Part shown: one piece after another, positions 1 to 8,272 of the stretch | How positions within the stretch are numbered: position 1 is the stretch's first letter | Layout: the number at the start of each line of letters is the position of its first letter | Assembly: GCA_030694835.1 (NCBI GenBank) | Contig: JAUYUF010000079.1 | Span: 1-22,264, forward strand | Length of the DNA: 22,264 bases | Reading direction: 5' to 3' | Origin: Flavobacteriaceae bacterium | Lineage (GTDB): Bacteria; Bacteroidota; Bacteroidia; Flavobacteriales; Flavobacteriaceae | Translations under genes and position numbers: made by a program | The notes under the pieces: generated by a model | The model's database searches: none | What the model was told of the DNA's origin: nothing | The model's input: only the letters and a program-made list of their open reading frames with translations

Positions 1-533
1 GCACGGTATTCCATTCTATTCCATACTCCAGGAGATGATATTGGCTGATTGCTATAAATCTCGGTCATAAATTCTACGTTAAAACGTAAAAAATCAATCA
101 ATTCACAAGCAGAATCTATTTCAGCTTGATAAACGTTTTTAGATTGCGCAATCATAGTAGCTGCATTTAATCTAGCTCTAAATGGACCAGCTAATAATTC
201 AGCCGCTTTTAAAAATATAGCTGCACGATGTTGCCAACTTGTAGCTGCCCACTGTTTTCTTGCCTCTAAAGCTGTCTGAACTGCTAATTCAATATGCTCT
301 TTTTCTGCTATATGATATTGACCAACTGTGTGCTTATGGTCATGTGGTGGATGTATAGAACTTGTATTTCCAGTTCTAATTTCTTTGCCTCCAATATAAA
401 AAGGGATATCAATTTTTTCCTGATACATTTTGCGATATGTATCTAATAATTCTTTTCTTTCTGCACTATTTGGTGCATATGATTTTACAGGTTCATTAAC
501 TGCTTTTGGTACATTATAAAATCCTGAAGCCAT
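1..533 (-). CDS. pruA: L-glutamate gamma-semialdehyde dehydrogenase (P5C dehydrogenase), 5' part only
   Basis: This is the first 177 codons of a gene that runs off the left edge of the window; the ATG is at 531-533 on the minus strand. I translated it by hand. It begins MASGFYNVPKAVNEPVKSYA and continues through a DIPFYIGGKEIRTGNT segment and an ARKQWAATSWQHRAAIFLKA segment. These are characteristic of the N-terminal part of the bacterial/eukaryotic-type P5C dehydrogenase of the aldehyde dehydrogenase superfamily. The family oxidises glutamate-5-semialdehyde to glutamate with NAD+, the second step of proline breakdown, in the cytoplasm. The catalytic Cys and Glu and most of the NAD fold lie outside the window and cannot be checked. 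A TAnnTTTG-like box sits 34 bases upstream of the start, so the gene probably has its own promoter rather than depending on the Plug gene 157 bases upstream. Confidence 0.9.
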   Translation of the reverse strand, partial: MASGFYNVPKAVNEPVKSYAPNSAERKELLDTYRKMYQEKIDIPFYIGGKEIRTGNTSSIHPPHDHKHTVGQYHIAEKEHIELAVQTALEARKQWAATSWQHRAAIFLKAAELLAGPFRARLNAATMIAQSKNVYQAEIDSACELIDFLRFNVEFMTEIYSNQPISSPGVWNRMEYR

Positions 534-566
534 TATATTATTGTTTTTGTTTTTAAAATATGGGTA

Positions 567-574
567 CAAAAATA
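567..574 (-). promoter_or_regulatory. Candidate -7 promoter box of pruA
   Basis: Read on the minus strand the bases are TATTTTTG, a full match to the Bacteroidota -7 consensus TAnnTTTG, 34 bases before the pruA ATG. A TTTG at 588-591 lies only 13 bases further upstream, too close for the usual -33 spacing. The call therefore rests on the -7 box and its position alone. Confidence 0.4.
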
Positions 575-690
575 CAACTTTTTACTCCAAATTAAGATAA
601 GGAAATCGCTGTAATTATCTATTCAAAATAAAATTTATTTACTTGATATTTGATGAAAAACAATTTTTTTCTTAGGAAAAATTTAAATAC

Positions 691-1941
691 TTACTGTGAA
701 ATAACATCTGAATAAGCGCTACCAATACCAATAACTTCATCAAAACGAGCTCCCATTTTTCTATAATAGACTAACACAGTATATTCATTTTCGGTCTGAT
801 AAAAAGACCCGTCAATTTCAAAATCATTTACATTGTTTTGATTATCTAATGTAATATATTTGTAATTATAAAATCCTTGCTTTAACAAAATTGGCAACTC
901 ATAAAGTCCAGTTCTATCATTATATTTCATTTTATTTTCAGAAGAAAATTGCCAATTATTAAAATTGCCATAAACGTAAATATCTTTATTTTTTAATATA
1001 TTTTCAGTCTTTAAAGAAAAATGAACCCATGTGTAATCTGCATCAATAGGAGCGTTTTCTCCTTCTAAATTTCTTACAACAAAGTTTCCGTTTATATCAG
1101 GAAAATAGGTGTAGGGTATTTTATTGCGCTCTTCATTTGTAAATAAATAAGTATAGAAGATATCTTCACCTAAATAAATACTACTGATATTGAGTGATGT
1201 ATTTCTAATAATTTTATTGTCAAAATTTAAGAATTCATTTCCGCCCCAAAAACTGGTTTCTTTATCATATTTATACACTAGTTGATTTGTTTTATAATAT
1301 TGTGGAGGTAAATTTAGTATGGAAGTATTCCAATTGTTGTTTTGCATTACAACTACTTTGATTTCTTGAGATGGATTATTAATTGTCAAATTTGCAAGAT
1401 TTACAACAAATTGAACTGTTTGTTTTTCAGCAATTGTTTCTATTGATCTTGATCTGTGAATTGTAACACCAACATCAGTTTTTGGGTTTACAACAACAAA
1501 TTTTCTCGAAAACACTACTTCATCAAATTCATTTAAAACAGAAACTATATAATTACCACTTAAAATAATTTGAGTCTTTTCATTTGGAAATCTGACAGAA
1601 TAATGCGTGTAATATTGTAAAGTATTGAATGAGTTTTCATAATCTCTAATTCTGTTTTCATTAAATCCTATAACATATTCATTTTGTGATGTTTGAGATT
1701 TTTTCCAATTATAATCATAGTGCTCTAATTTGTAATGATAATCTTTTTCATCAGCTTCAACATCATCAAAATTTAAACTAAATGATTCACCAAGTCTAAA
1801 AATTGGCGCGAATGAATTGGATGTTTCAGATTTTAAAACTACCGTTTTGATATAATCAGCATCAACTTGTGAGTAAATTAGTTGAAAACTAATTAAATAA
1901 ACAATAAATACTTGAAGCAATAACTTTTTTGATGTATTCAT
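691..1941 (-). CDS. Type IX secretion system Plug protein (DUF5103 family)
   Basis: The product is 416 residues. I place the start at the ATG at 1939-1941 because it gives a clear signal peptide (MNTSKK, a hydrophobic stretch, then IYS before Q25). The frame is open 19 codons further upstream, but only from a TTG and with residues that do not look like a leader. The segment at about 55-120 (LNFDD, KLEHYDYNWKKS, GFNENRIRDYENSFNT, YTHYSVRFPN) matches the N-terminal domain of the DUF5103/T9SS Plug family. A second region at about 305-390 (IYVYGNFNNWQ, then GFYNYKYITLD) resembles an immunoglobulin-like CBM48/AMPK-type fold. In the published Flavobacterium SprA structures, Plug is a periplasmic protein that closes the periplasmic end of the SprA channel when no substrate is engaged. 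The partner sprA is in this same window. The gene is divergent from nqrA. No hairpin terminator is visible between it and pruA. Confidence 0.85.
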   Translation of the reverse strand: MNTSKKLLLQVFIVYLISFQLIYSQVDADYIKTVVLKSETSNSFAPIFRLGESFSLNFDDVEADEKDYHYKLEHYDYNWKKSQTSQNEYVIGFNENRIRDYENSFNTLQYYTHYSVRFPNEKTQIILSGNYIVSVLNEFDEVVFSRKFVVVNPKTDVGVTIHRSRSIETIAEKQTVQFVVNLANLTINNPSQEIKVVVMQNNNWNTSILNLPPQYYKTNQLVYKYDKETSFWGGNEFLNFDNKIIRNTSLNISSIYLGEDIFYTYLFTNEERNKIPYTYFPDINGNFVVRNLEGENAPIDADYTWVHFSLKTENILKNKDIYVYGNFNNWQFSSENKMKYNDRTGLYELPILLKQGFYNYKYITLDNQNNVNDFEIDGSFYQTENEYTVLVYYRKMGARFDEVIGIGSAYSDVISQ

Positions 1942-2048
1942 TTTTAACTTTTTATTAAATGTAAAGTTACTAAAAGTTATTTGCATAATTCTGCGCAATT
2001 TAGAATGAATATAAATGTAAAATTCATCGTAAAATAGTGATTATTTCA

Positions 2049-2056
2049 TAAATTTG
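2049..2056 (+). promoter_or_regulatory. Candidate -7 promoter box of the nqr operon
   Basis: TAAATTTG is a full match to the Bacteroidota -7 consensus and lies 46 bases before the nqrA ATG, in the 161-bp gap divergent to the Plug gene. No TTG is present at the expected -33 spacing. A short inverted repeat (ATGAAT at 2005-2010, ATTCAT at 2022-2027) lies just upstream and might be an operator, but it is only 6 bp and could be chance. Confidence 0.5.
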
Positions 2057-2102
2057 CGACAATTTAAAAATTAGTATTCATTTAATAAATTTTAATTAAC
2101 AT

Positions 2103-3452
2103 ATGTCAAAAGACATTCGAATCAAGAAAGGCTTAGATATTAAGCTTAAAGGAAAAGCTGAAAAAGTAATTTCAGTTGCTTCACGTTCGAAAGTCTTCGC
2201 TATCAATCCAGCAGATTTTCAGGGAGTTATTCCAAAACTCGCTGTAAAAGTTGGTGATAAAATAAAAGCCGGAGAAACTATTTTCTTTTCAAAAAAAATG
2301 GAAGAAATTAAGTTTACATCGCCTGTTAGCGGAGAAATTATTGAAATTAACCGTGGGGCTAAACGCAAGATTTTAGATATTAAAATCGCTGCAGACGCTA
2401 CCGATTCTTACAAAGATTTTGGCATCAAAAATCCTACTGAACTTTCATCAGAAGAAGTAAAAGCACATTTATTAGCTAGTGGTTGTTGGCCATTTATTAA
2501 ACAACGTCCTTATGACGTAGTTGCAAATCCGGCAGATCAACCAAAGGCTATTTTTATTTCGTCCTTCTCTTCTGCACCATTAGCAACTGATGATTCTTTT
2601 GCATTAGTAAATGAACAAAAAGAGTTTCAAACAGGAATTGATGCATTAAAAAAATTAACAACTGGTAAAGTACATTTATCTGTTGATGGAACAACAAACT
2701 CTTTCTTTAACGATACAAAAGGAGTAGAAATTCACAAAGTTTTTGGAAAACATCCAGCTGGAAACGTAGGTGTTCAAATTCACTTTATTAATCCTATTAA
2801 CCGTGGTGAAAAAGTTTGGGTTATCAATCCACAAGATATCACAATAATTGGACGATTGTTCTTACAAGGCAAATTTGATGCTTCACGCGTAATTGCTTTA
2901 GCTGGAAGCGAAGTTAATCAGCCTAAATATTTCAAAACTATTTTAGGTGCTGATGTTAGTTCATTGATTAGTGAAAATGTTCCCAATTCTAATGTTCGTG
3001 TAATTAGCGGAAATGTATTAACGGGTCGCAAAATTACTAACAACAAATTCTTAGGGTTTTATGATAATTTATTATCAGTAATTCCAGAAGGAAATCATTA
3101 CACTTTCTTAGGTTGGCATCCATTTATTGGAAACAATAAATTGAGTATCAATAGAGCTTTTTTCTCTTGGTTAACTCCAAATAAAGAGTACAATTTAGAC
3201 ACCAATTTAAACGGTGAAGAACGTGCTTTTGTAGTAACTGGTGAAATGGAAAAAGTAATGCCTATGGATATTTATCCAATGCAATTACTTAAAGCCACGA
3301 TGGCTAATGATATTGAAAAAATGGAAAACTTAGGTATCTACGAAGTGGCTCCTGAAGATTTTGCTTTGGTTGAATTCGTGAGTACTTCAAAAATTGAAGC
3401 TCAAGAAATCATTAGAAGAGGTTTAGATTTAATGGTTGAAGAAGTAGGATAA
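2103..3452 (+). CDS. nqrA: Na+-translocating NADH:quinone reductase subunit A
   Basis: This 449-residue soluble protein is the first gene of a complete six-gene nqr operon and has the usual NqrA length. The N-terminus (IRIKKGLDIKLKG) is the typical family opening. It is followed by a barrel-sandwich region at about 30-90 (GVIPKLAVKVGDKIKAGE, then FTSPVSGEIIEINRGAKR) like that of RnfC/NqrA proteins. There is no signal peptide and no membrane segment. In the Vibrio enzyme, NqrA carries no tightly bound redox centre, sits on the cytoplasmic face and contacts the quinone site together with NqrB. Family assignment is secure from sequence and context. Confidence 0.97.
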   Translation: MSKDIRIKKGLDIKLKGKAEKVISVASRSKVFAINPADFQGVIPKLAVKVGDKIKAGETIFFSKKMEEIKFTSPVSGEIIEINRGAKRKILDIKIAADATDSYKDFGIKNPTELSSEEVKAHLLASGCWPFIKQRPYDVVANPADQPKAIFISSFSSAPLATDDSFALVNEQKEFQTGIDALKKLTTGKVHLSVDGTTNSFFNDTKGVEIHKVFGKHPAGNVGVQIHFINPINRGEKVWVINPQDITIIGRLFLQGKFDASRVIALAGSEVNQPKYFKTILGADVSSLISENVPNSNVRVISGNVLTGRKITNNKFLGFYDNLLSVIPEGNHYTFLGWHPFIGNNKLSINRAFFSWLTPNKEYNLDTNLNGEERAFVVTGEMEKVMPMDIYPMQLLKATMANDIEKMENLGIYEVAPEDFALVEFVSTSKIEAQEIIRRGLDLMVEEVG

Positions 3453-3464
3453 AAAATTAGAAAG

Positions 3465-4640
3465 ATGAATTTTTTAAGAAAACAATTAGATAAAATCAAA
3501 CCCAACTTCGATAAAGGAGGTAAGTTTGAAAAGTACGCTCCGGTGTACTTCGCTTTTGATACTTTTATGTTCGTTCCAAATCACACCACCAAAATGGGTG
3601 CTCATGTTAGAGATGGAAATGATTTAAAGAGATTGATGTATGTGGTAGTTTTAGCATTACTTCCTGCATTATTTTTCGGAATGTGGAATGTAGGATACCA
3701 ACATTATTCACAATTACCAAACCCAACAGATGATCCAAACTTTGTGTTTCCATTCATGACAGTATTCATGTTTGGTGCCCTTAAAGTAATACCAATGGTA
3801 ATTGTTTCTTATGTTGTTGGTTTAGGTATAGAATTTATGTTTGCTATCTCAAGAGGTCATGAAGTAAATGAAGGTTATTTAGTTACTGGGATGTTAATTC
3901 CGTTAATTATGCCAATCGATTTGCCTTTATGGATGTTAGCACTTTCGGTAGCATTTTCAGTAGTTATTGGTAAAGAAGTATTTGGAGGAACAGGTATGAA
4001 TATCATGAATCCAGCTTTAATTGCTAGAGCTTTTGCCTTCTTTTCTTATGCTCCTTTTATGTCTGGAGATAAGGTTTGGGTAGCAGATGCTTCAACTATT
4101 GATGGGGTTTCTGGAGAAACTATTCTAGGTACATTAGCTTCTAATAACACTCCTTCATATAGCGTGATGGAAATGTTCATGGGTTATATTCCAGGTTCCA
4201 TTGGAGAAACTTCAGTATTAATGATTCTAATAGGCGCAGCTTTATTATTATATACTGGCGTTGCTAGCTGGAGAGTTATGGTTTCGGGAGTTGTTGGAGC
4301 AGTGGTTATGGGATTACTCTTTAATACTTGGGGAGCAAATACTTTGATGAATTTCCCTTGGTGGCAACATTTATTAGTAGGAGGTTTTGCATTTGGTATC
4401 GTGTTTATGGCTACAGATCCTGTAACCGCAGCACAAACCAATGTTGGAAAATGGATTTACGGATTCTTCATCGGTTTCTTTGCAATTATGATTCGTGTTT
4501 TCAACGGAGCATATCCAGAAGGAATTATGATGGCTATTTTACTGATGAACGTATTTGCACCAACCATAGACCATTACGTAGTTGAAAGCAATATTAAACG
4601 TCGAAATAAACGTTTAGAGAAAAACCTAAAAGCAGCATAA
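3465..4640 (+). CDS. nqrB: Na+-translocating NADH:quinone reductase subunit B
   Basis: This 391-residue integral membrane subunit starts 12 bases after the nqrA stop. After an N-terminal cytoplasmic part it has about ten hydrophobic segments. NqrB carries a covalent FMN on a threonine and a riboflavin, and forms the main Na+ path and quinone site. The family landmarks GKEVFGGTGMNIMNPALIAR (170-189) and the C-terminal RVFNGAYPEGIMMAILLMN are present. The expected flavinylation site, normally S-G-A-T in a D-x-x-S-G-A-T context, reads D-G-V-S-G-E-T here (213-219). The acceptor would be Thr219, with Glu218 in place of the usual Ala. I checked this in the DNA (codons TCT GGA GAA ACT). The downstream nqrC starts 2 bases after the stop codon. 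Confidence 0.97.
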   Translation: MNFLRKQLDKIKPNFDKGGKFEKYAPVYFAFDTFMFVPNHTTKMGAHVRDGNDLKRLMYVVVLALLPALFFGMWNVGYQHYSQLPNPTDDPNFVFPFMTVFMFGALKVIPMVIVSYVVGLGIEFMFAISRGHEVNEGYLVTGMLIPLIMPIDLPLWMLALSVAFSVVIGKEVFGGTGMNIMNPALIARAFAFFSYAPFMSGDKVWVADASTIDGVSGETILGTLASNNTPSYSVMEMFMGYIPGSIGETSVLMILIGAALLLYTGVASWRVMVSGVVGAVVMGLLFNTWGANTLMNFPWWQHLLVGGFAFGIVFMATDPVTAAQTNVGKWIYGFFIGFFAIMIRVFNGAYPEGIMMAILLMNVFAPTIDHYVVESNIKRRNKRLEKNLKAA

Positions 4641-4642
4641 TT

Positions 4643-5359
4643 ATGGATAGAAATAGTAATGCATATACTTTTATTTTCGCGGTTGCATTAGTAGTTTTAG
4701 TAGCAGCGGTACTCGCTTTTACAGCTACCAGTTTAAAACCGTTACAAGATAATAATGTGCGTAATGAGAAAATGCAAAACATTCTCACAACGTTAAATAT
4801 CACTTCTGAAAAAAGTGAAATTGAAAGCACTTTTAATTTATATATCAAAAAACAGATTACATTAAAATCTGATGGAACTATTGACGATAATACAAATGCT
4901 TTTACAATCGATTTAAAAAAGGAAATTAAAAAGCCAATTAAAGAACAACGTTTTCCTTTATATGTTGCTGAAAAAGATGGAAAAACATTTTACATCGTTC
5001 CTCTTTTTGGAGCTGGATTGTGGGATGCCATTTGGGGTTACATCGCTTTAGAAGAAGACAAAAACACTGTTATTGGTGCTGTATTTGATCATAAAGGAGA
5101 AACTCCTGGTTTAGGAGCTGAGATTAATCAAAAATGGTTTGGAGATATGTTCATTGGTAAAAAAATACTGAAAGACGCAAATCTAGGTTTTACTTCTGAT
5201 GGAAACTTTGTTTCTGTTGCAGTAGTTAAAGGTGGCACACCTGATGATAATTTACATGGAGTTGATGGTATTTCTGGCGGAACTATTACTAGTGATGCGG
5301 TATCAAAAATGATACAAGAAAGAATCTCTAATTATTTACCTTATTTTCAAAATAATTAA
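4643..5359 (+). CDS. nqrC: Na+-translocating NADH:quinone reductase subunit C
   Basis: This 238-residue subunit has one membrane anchor at about residues 8-30 and a large FMN-binding domain on the periplasmic side. The gap from nqrB is two bases (stop, TT, ATG), so translation is probably coupled. The C-terminal part carries the FMN-binding domain landmarks GLGAEINQKWF and the flavinylation motif D-G-I-S-G-G-T at 208-214. The FMN would attach to Thr214 through a phosphoester made by ApbE. The usual Ala before the acceptor threonine is Gly here. The length is a little below that of the Vibrio protein, which is common in Bacteroidota. The next gene starts two bases after its stop. Confidence 0.96.
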   Translation: MDRNSNAYTFIFAVALVVLVAAVLAFTATSLKPLQDNNVRNEKMQNILTTLNITSEKSEIESTFNLYIKKQITLKSDGTIDDNTNAFTIDLKKEIKKPIKEQRFPLYVAEKDGKTFYIVPLFGAGLWDAIWGYIALEEDKNTVIGAVFDHKGETPGLGAEINQKWFGDMFIGKKILKDANLGFTSDGNFVSVAVVKGGTPDDNLHGVDGISGGTITSDAVSKMIQERISNYLPYFQNN

Positions 5360-5361
5360 TT

Positions 5362-6003
5362 ATGTCAGATAAAGAAGGATTATTTTCGAAGAAAAACCTA
5401 CAGTTGTTAAAGGATCCGTTAGATGATAACAATCCTATATCAGTACAAGTGTTAGGAATATGTTCTGCTTTAGCAATTACTGTTAAATTAGAACCTGCAA
5501 TTGTAATGTCAATCTCTGTATTATTTGTTCTTGTTGCAAGTAATGTTATAGTTTCATTACTTAGAAATATGATACCAAATAGAATTCGAATTATTGTTCA
5601 ATTGGTTATAGTTGCTGCATTGGTAATATTGGTAGATCAAGTGCTTAAAGCATATGCTTATGACGTAAGTAAACAATTATCTGTATTCGTAGGATTGATT
5701 ATTACAAACTGTATTGTAATGGGTCGCCTCGAAGCTTTTGCTCTAGCAAACGGTCCGTGGAAAGCATTTTTAGATGGAGTTGGAAATTCAGCTGGTTATG
5801 CATTTATTCTCGTTTTAGTTGCTTTTTTTAGAGAACTTTTAGGCTCTGGAAAATTGTATGGAATTCAAATCATACCACAATCATTTTATGATTTTGGGTA
5901 CCAAAATAACGGTTTGATGTTATTATCACCTATGGCTTTAATAGTTGTGGGATTGATTATTTGGGCTCAACGAGCAAGAAATAAAAAATTAATAGAAAAA
6001 TAA
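5362..6003 (+). CDS. nqrD: Na+-translocating NADH:quinone reductase subunit D
   Basis: This 213-residue membrane protein has about six hydrophobic segments and is paralogous to NqrE. The two conserved half-helix motifs are present: LGICSALAIT (31-40, Cys34) and ITNCIVMGR (114-122, Cys117). In the solved enzyme the two cysteines of NqrD and the two of NqrE hold an intramembrane iron-sulfur centre between inverted subunits. The loop ALANGPWKAFLDGVGNSAGY is also typical. It starts two bases after nqrC and is followed by nqrE after 11 bases. Confidence 0.96.
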   Translation: MSDKEGLFSKKNLQLLKDPLDDNNPISVQVLGICSALAITVKLEPAIVMSISVLFVLVASNVIVSLLRNMIPNRIRIIVQLVIVAALVILVDQVLKAYAYDVSKQLSVFVGLIITNCIVMGRLEAFALANGPWKAFLDGVGNSAGYAFILVLVAFFRELLGSGKLYGIQIIPQSFYDFGYQNNGLMLLSPMALIVVGLIIWAQRARNKKLIEK

Positions 6004-6014
6004 AATAGATACAT

Positions 6015-6632
6015 ATGGAATTAGCAAACTTATTCGTTAAGAGTATCTTTATAGAAAATATGATTTTTGCATATTTCTTAGGAATGTGCTCTTATCTTGC
6101 CGTTTCAAAAACTGTTAAAACGGGTGTTGGACTTGGAGCTGCGGTAATTTTTGTACTCACAATTACGCTACCAATAAACTTTTTATTAGATAAATACATT
6201 TTAAAACCAGGAGCATTAGGCACGTGGTTGGGTTCAGAATATGCGGATGTTGATTTAAGCTTTTTAAGCTTTATTTTATTCATCGCTGTAATTGCATCTA
6301 TGGTTCAATTGGTTGAAATGATTGTTGAAAGATTTGCCCCAGCCCTGTATAGTGCTTTAGGTATCTTTTTACCATTAATCGCAGTGAACTGCGCAATTTT
6401 AGGAGGATCATTATTTATGCAACAACGTGATTTTTCATCCATAACAGAAGCTACAGTATATGGTTTTGGTTCGGGAATTGGTTGGTTATTAGCAATTGTT
6501 GCTATTGCTGCCATTCGTGAAAAAATAGCTTATTCAAATGTCCCAGCTCCATTAAAAGGTTTGGGAATTACCTTTATCATAACAGGATTAATGGCAATTG
6601 GATTTATGAGCTTTATGGGAATTAAATTATAA
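6015..6632 (+). CDS. nqrE: Na+-translocating NADH:quinone reductase subunit E
   Basis: This 205-residue membrane protein has six hydrophobic segments and is the inverted-topology partner of NqrD. The conserved cysteine motifs are FLGMCSYLAVSKTV (21-34, Cys25) and LIAVNCAILGG (121-131, Cys126), which complete the four-cysteine set with Cys34 and Cys117 of NqrD. The opening MELANLFVKSIFIENMIFAY is typical of the family. RnfA is a close homologue, but the complete nqrA-F context settles the assignment. Confidence 0.96.
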   Translation: MELANLFVKSIFIENMIFAYFLGMCSYLAVSKTVKTGVGLGAAVIFVLTITLPINFLLDKYILKPGALGTWLGSEYADVDLSFLSFILFIAVIASMVQLVEMIVERFAPALYSALGIFLPLIAVNCAILGGSLFMQQRDFSSITEATVYGFGSGIGWLLAIVAIAAIREKIAYSNVPAPLKGLGITFIITGLMAIGFMSFMGIKL

Positions 6633-6652
6633 TCTAAAATAGTAAAGAAATA

Positions 6653-7945
6653 ATGACTACAATTTTATCAAGTGTTGCATTCTCATTAATTCTGATACTA
6701 ATTTTAGTTTCAGTTTTATTATTTGCAAAAGCAAAATTATTACCATCGGGAAAAGTAAAGATTACGATTAATGGTGATAAAGTTATTGAAGTAAGCACCG
6801 GAAGTTCACTATTAAGCACTTTAGGTGATAATAAAATATTTTTACCTTCAGCTTGTGGTGGTGGTGGAACTTGTGTTCAATGTGAGTGTCATGTAAATTC
6901 TGGTGGGGGTGAAATTTTACCTACAGAAACACCTCATTTTACAAGAAAAGAAATTGCACATGGTGTGCGTTTAGCTTGTCAAGTAAAAGTAAAACAAGAC
7001 ATGGACATCATTATTCCTGATGAAGTATTTGGAATTAAAAAATGGGAAGCTACAGTAGTATCTAACTATAATGTCGCTTCATTCATCAAGGAATTTATCG
7101 TAGAGATTCCAGAGGATATGGACTACAAAGCGGGTGGATATATCCAAATTGAAATTCCAAAATGTGAAGTAAAATTCTCAGATATAGATATAACTGCTCA
7201 CCCTGAAGAACATTCAGGAGAACCAGAAAAATTTAAAGCAGAATGGGATGGTTTCAAAATGTGGCCATTAGTGATGAAAAATGGAGATAATGTTGAAAGA
7301 GCATATTCCATGGCTTCTTATCCTGCAGAAGGGAGAAGAATTATGTTAAACGTTAGAATTGCTACCCCTCCTTTTGATAGAATTAAAGGTGGTTGGGCAG
7401 ATATTAATCCTGGTATTGCTTCATCATATATATTCTCTAGAAAACCTGGAGATAAAGTAATTGTTTCTGGTCCTTACGGAGAATTTTTCATCAATGAATC
7501 TGATTCTGAAATGTTATATGTTGGTGGAGGAGCAGGAATGGCTCCTATGCGTTCGCATTTATATCATTTATTTAATACTTTAAGATCTGGAAGAAAAGTA
7601 ACTTATTGGTATGGAGGACGTTCAAAACGTGAATTATTCTACATTGAACATTTCATGAAACTAGAGCGTGAATTCCCTAACTTTAAGTTTTTCTTAGTCT
7701 TATCTGAACCATTACCTGTTGATAATTGGATCCCTAAAACAGATGTTAATGATTCCAAAGGAGATGGATTTGTTGGATTTGTTCATCAAGCAGTTATTGA
7801 TAATTACTTGACTAAACATGATTCACCTGAGGATATTGAATTCTATTTCTGTGGACCACCAATGATGAATAACGCAGTTGTTAAAATGTGTGACGACTTT
7901 GGAGTGCCTAAAGAAAATGTTCGATTTGACGATTTTGGAGGATAA
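6653..7945 (+). CDS. nqrF: Na+-translocating NADH:quinone reductase subunit F
   Basis: This 430-residue subunit is where NADH enters the complex. Residues 4-24 form a single membrane anchor. A plant-type [2Fe-2S] ferredoxin domain follows (about 33-125), with ligands Cys68, Cys74, Cys77 and Cys109 in C-x5-C-x2-C spacing. A ferredoxin-reductase module makes up the rest: the FAD motif RAYSM (216-220), GPYGEF (273-278), the nucleotide loop GGGAGMAPMRS (291-301), and the NADH-site CGPPMM (400-405) near the C-terminus. The length is slightly above the Vibrio protein (about 408). It is the last gene of the operon; a hairpin terminator begins 23 bases after its stop. Neither apbE nor nqrM follows it. 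Confidence 0.97.
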   Translation: MTTILSSVAFSLILILILVSVLLFAKAKLLPSGKVKITINGDKVIEVSTGSSLLSTLGDNKIFLPSACGGGGTCVQCECHVNSGGGEILPTETPHFTRKEIAHGVRLACQVKVKQDMDIIIPDEVFGIKKWEATVVSNYNVASFIKEFIVEIPEDMDYKAGGYIQIEIPKCEVKFSDIDITAHPEEHSGEPEKFKAEWDGFKMWPLVMKNGDNVERAYSMASYPAEGRRIMLNVRIATPPFDRIKGGWADINPGIASSYIFSRKPGDKVIVSGPYGEFFINESDSEMLYVGGGAGMAPMRSHLYHLFNTLRSGRKVTYWYGGRSKRELFYIEHFMKLEREFPNFKFFLVLSEPLPVDNWIPKTDVNDSKGDGFVGFVHQAVIDNYLTKHDSPEDIEFYFCGPPMMNNAVVKMCDDFGVPKENVRFDDFGG

Positions 7946-7968
7946 AAAACATCCTAATCATTTATATC

Positions 7969-8000
7969 AAAACCGATACGAAATTTGTATCGGTTTTTTT
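7969..8000 (+). terminator. Rho-independent terminator of the nqr operon
   Basis: A perfect 11-bp stem (AAAACCGATAC at 7969-7979 and GTATCGGTTTT at 7987-7997) with a 7-base loop runs into a T tract ending at 8000. It starts 23 bases after the nqrF stop codon. Confidence 0.93.
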
Positions 8001-8243
8001 ATTAGGTATATGAAACTTTTACACAATAAAATTACTTATACTATTCTGTACATACATTAAATTTGAGGTTAACTCTCTTCCTAAAAAATACCATTAAAAC
8101 AAAACTTTGCCGCCTAAAATATTAAGATTTCACATTAGCTTTTATTGGATTTAAACTTTATAAGAAATCTTTATAAAGTTCTTCATAAATATCAAATATT
8201 CAATTCTAGAGAAGTAAATAGATTAAATTATGACTACCTATCA
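8001..8243. other. Non-coding stretch between convergent operons
   Basis: The gap between nqrF and tonB is 348 bp, and this part lies between the two terminators. I find no credible protein gene. It holds a TAAATTTG box at 8058-8065 (plus strand), a full match to the -7 consensus, and a perfect 10-bp inverted repeat at 8154-8180. Together with the hairpin at 8250-8272 they could delimit a small plus-strand RNA of roughly 200 bases. There is no TTG at the expected -33 spacing, so this is a weak candidate only. Confidence 0.4.
8154..8180. repeat. AT-rich perfect inverted repeat
   Basis: AACTTTATAA (8154-8163) and TTATAAAGTT (8171-8180) are perfect complements around a 7-base spacer. No T tract follows on the plus strand, so it is not an obvious terminator. 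It could be an RNA hairpin or a binding site for a dimeric protein. Confidence 0.6.
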
Positions 8244-8245
8244 AC

Positions 8246-8272
8246 AAAAAAACCACGCAAATTGCGTGGTTT
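8246..8272 (-). terminator. Rho-independent terminator downstream of tonB
   Basis: AAACCACGCAA (8250-8260) and TTGCGTGGTTT (8262-8272) form an 11-bp palindrome around one base. On the minus strand it is followed by a run of seven T (8252-8246). It lies 22 bases past the tonB stop and closes the long minus-strand unit. The plus-strand side (TTTATAATTTTT) is also T-rich, so it may stop transcription in both directions. Confidence 0.9.

Noticed and set aside
1942..1998. 19-residue N-terminal extension of the Plug protein
   Set aside because: The extension starts at TTG and would bury a good signal peptide; the ATG at 1941 restores it.
4328..4585. 85-codon frame inside nqrB (+1 frame) and the antisense frame at 4184-4441
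   Set aside because: Both overlap the conserved C-terminal membrane segments of NqrB and have no domain features.
7878..8060. 60-codon plus-strand frame running from nqrF into the gap
   Set aside because: It reads through the nqr terminator and starts inside the conserved NADH-binding end of NqrF in another frame.
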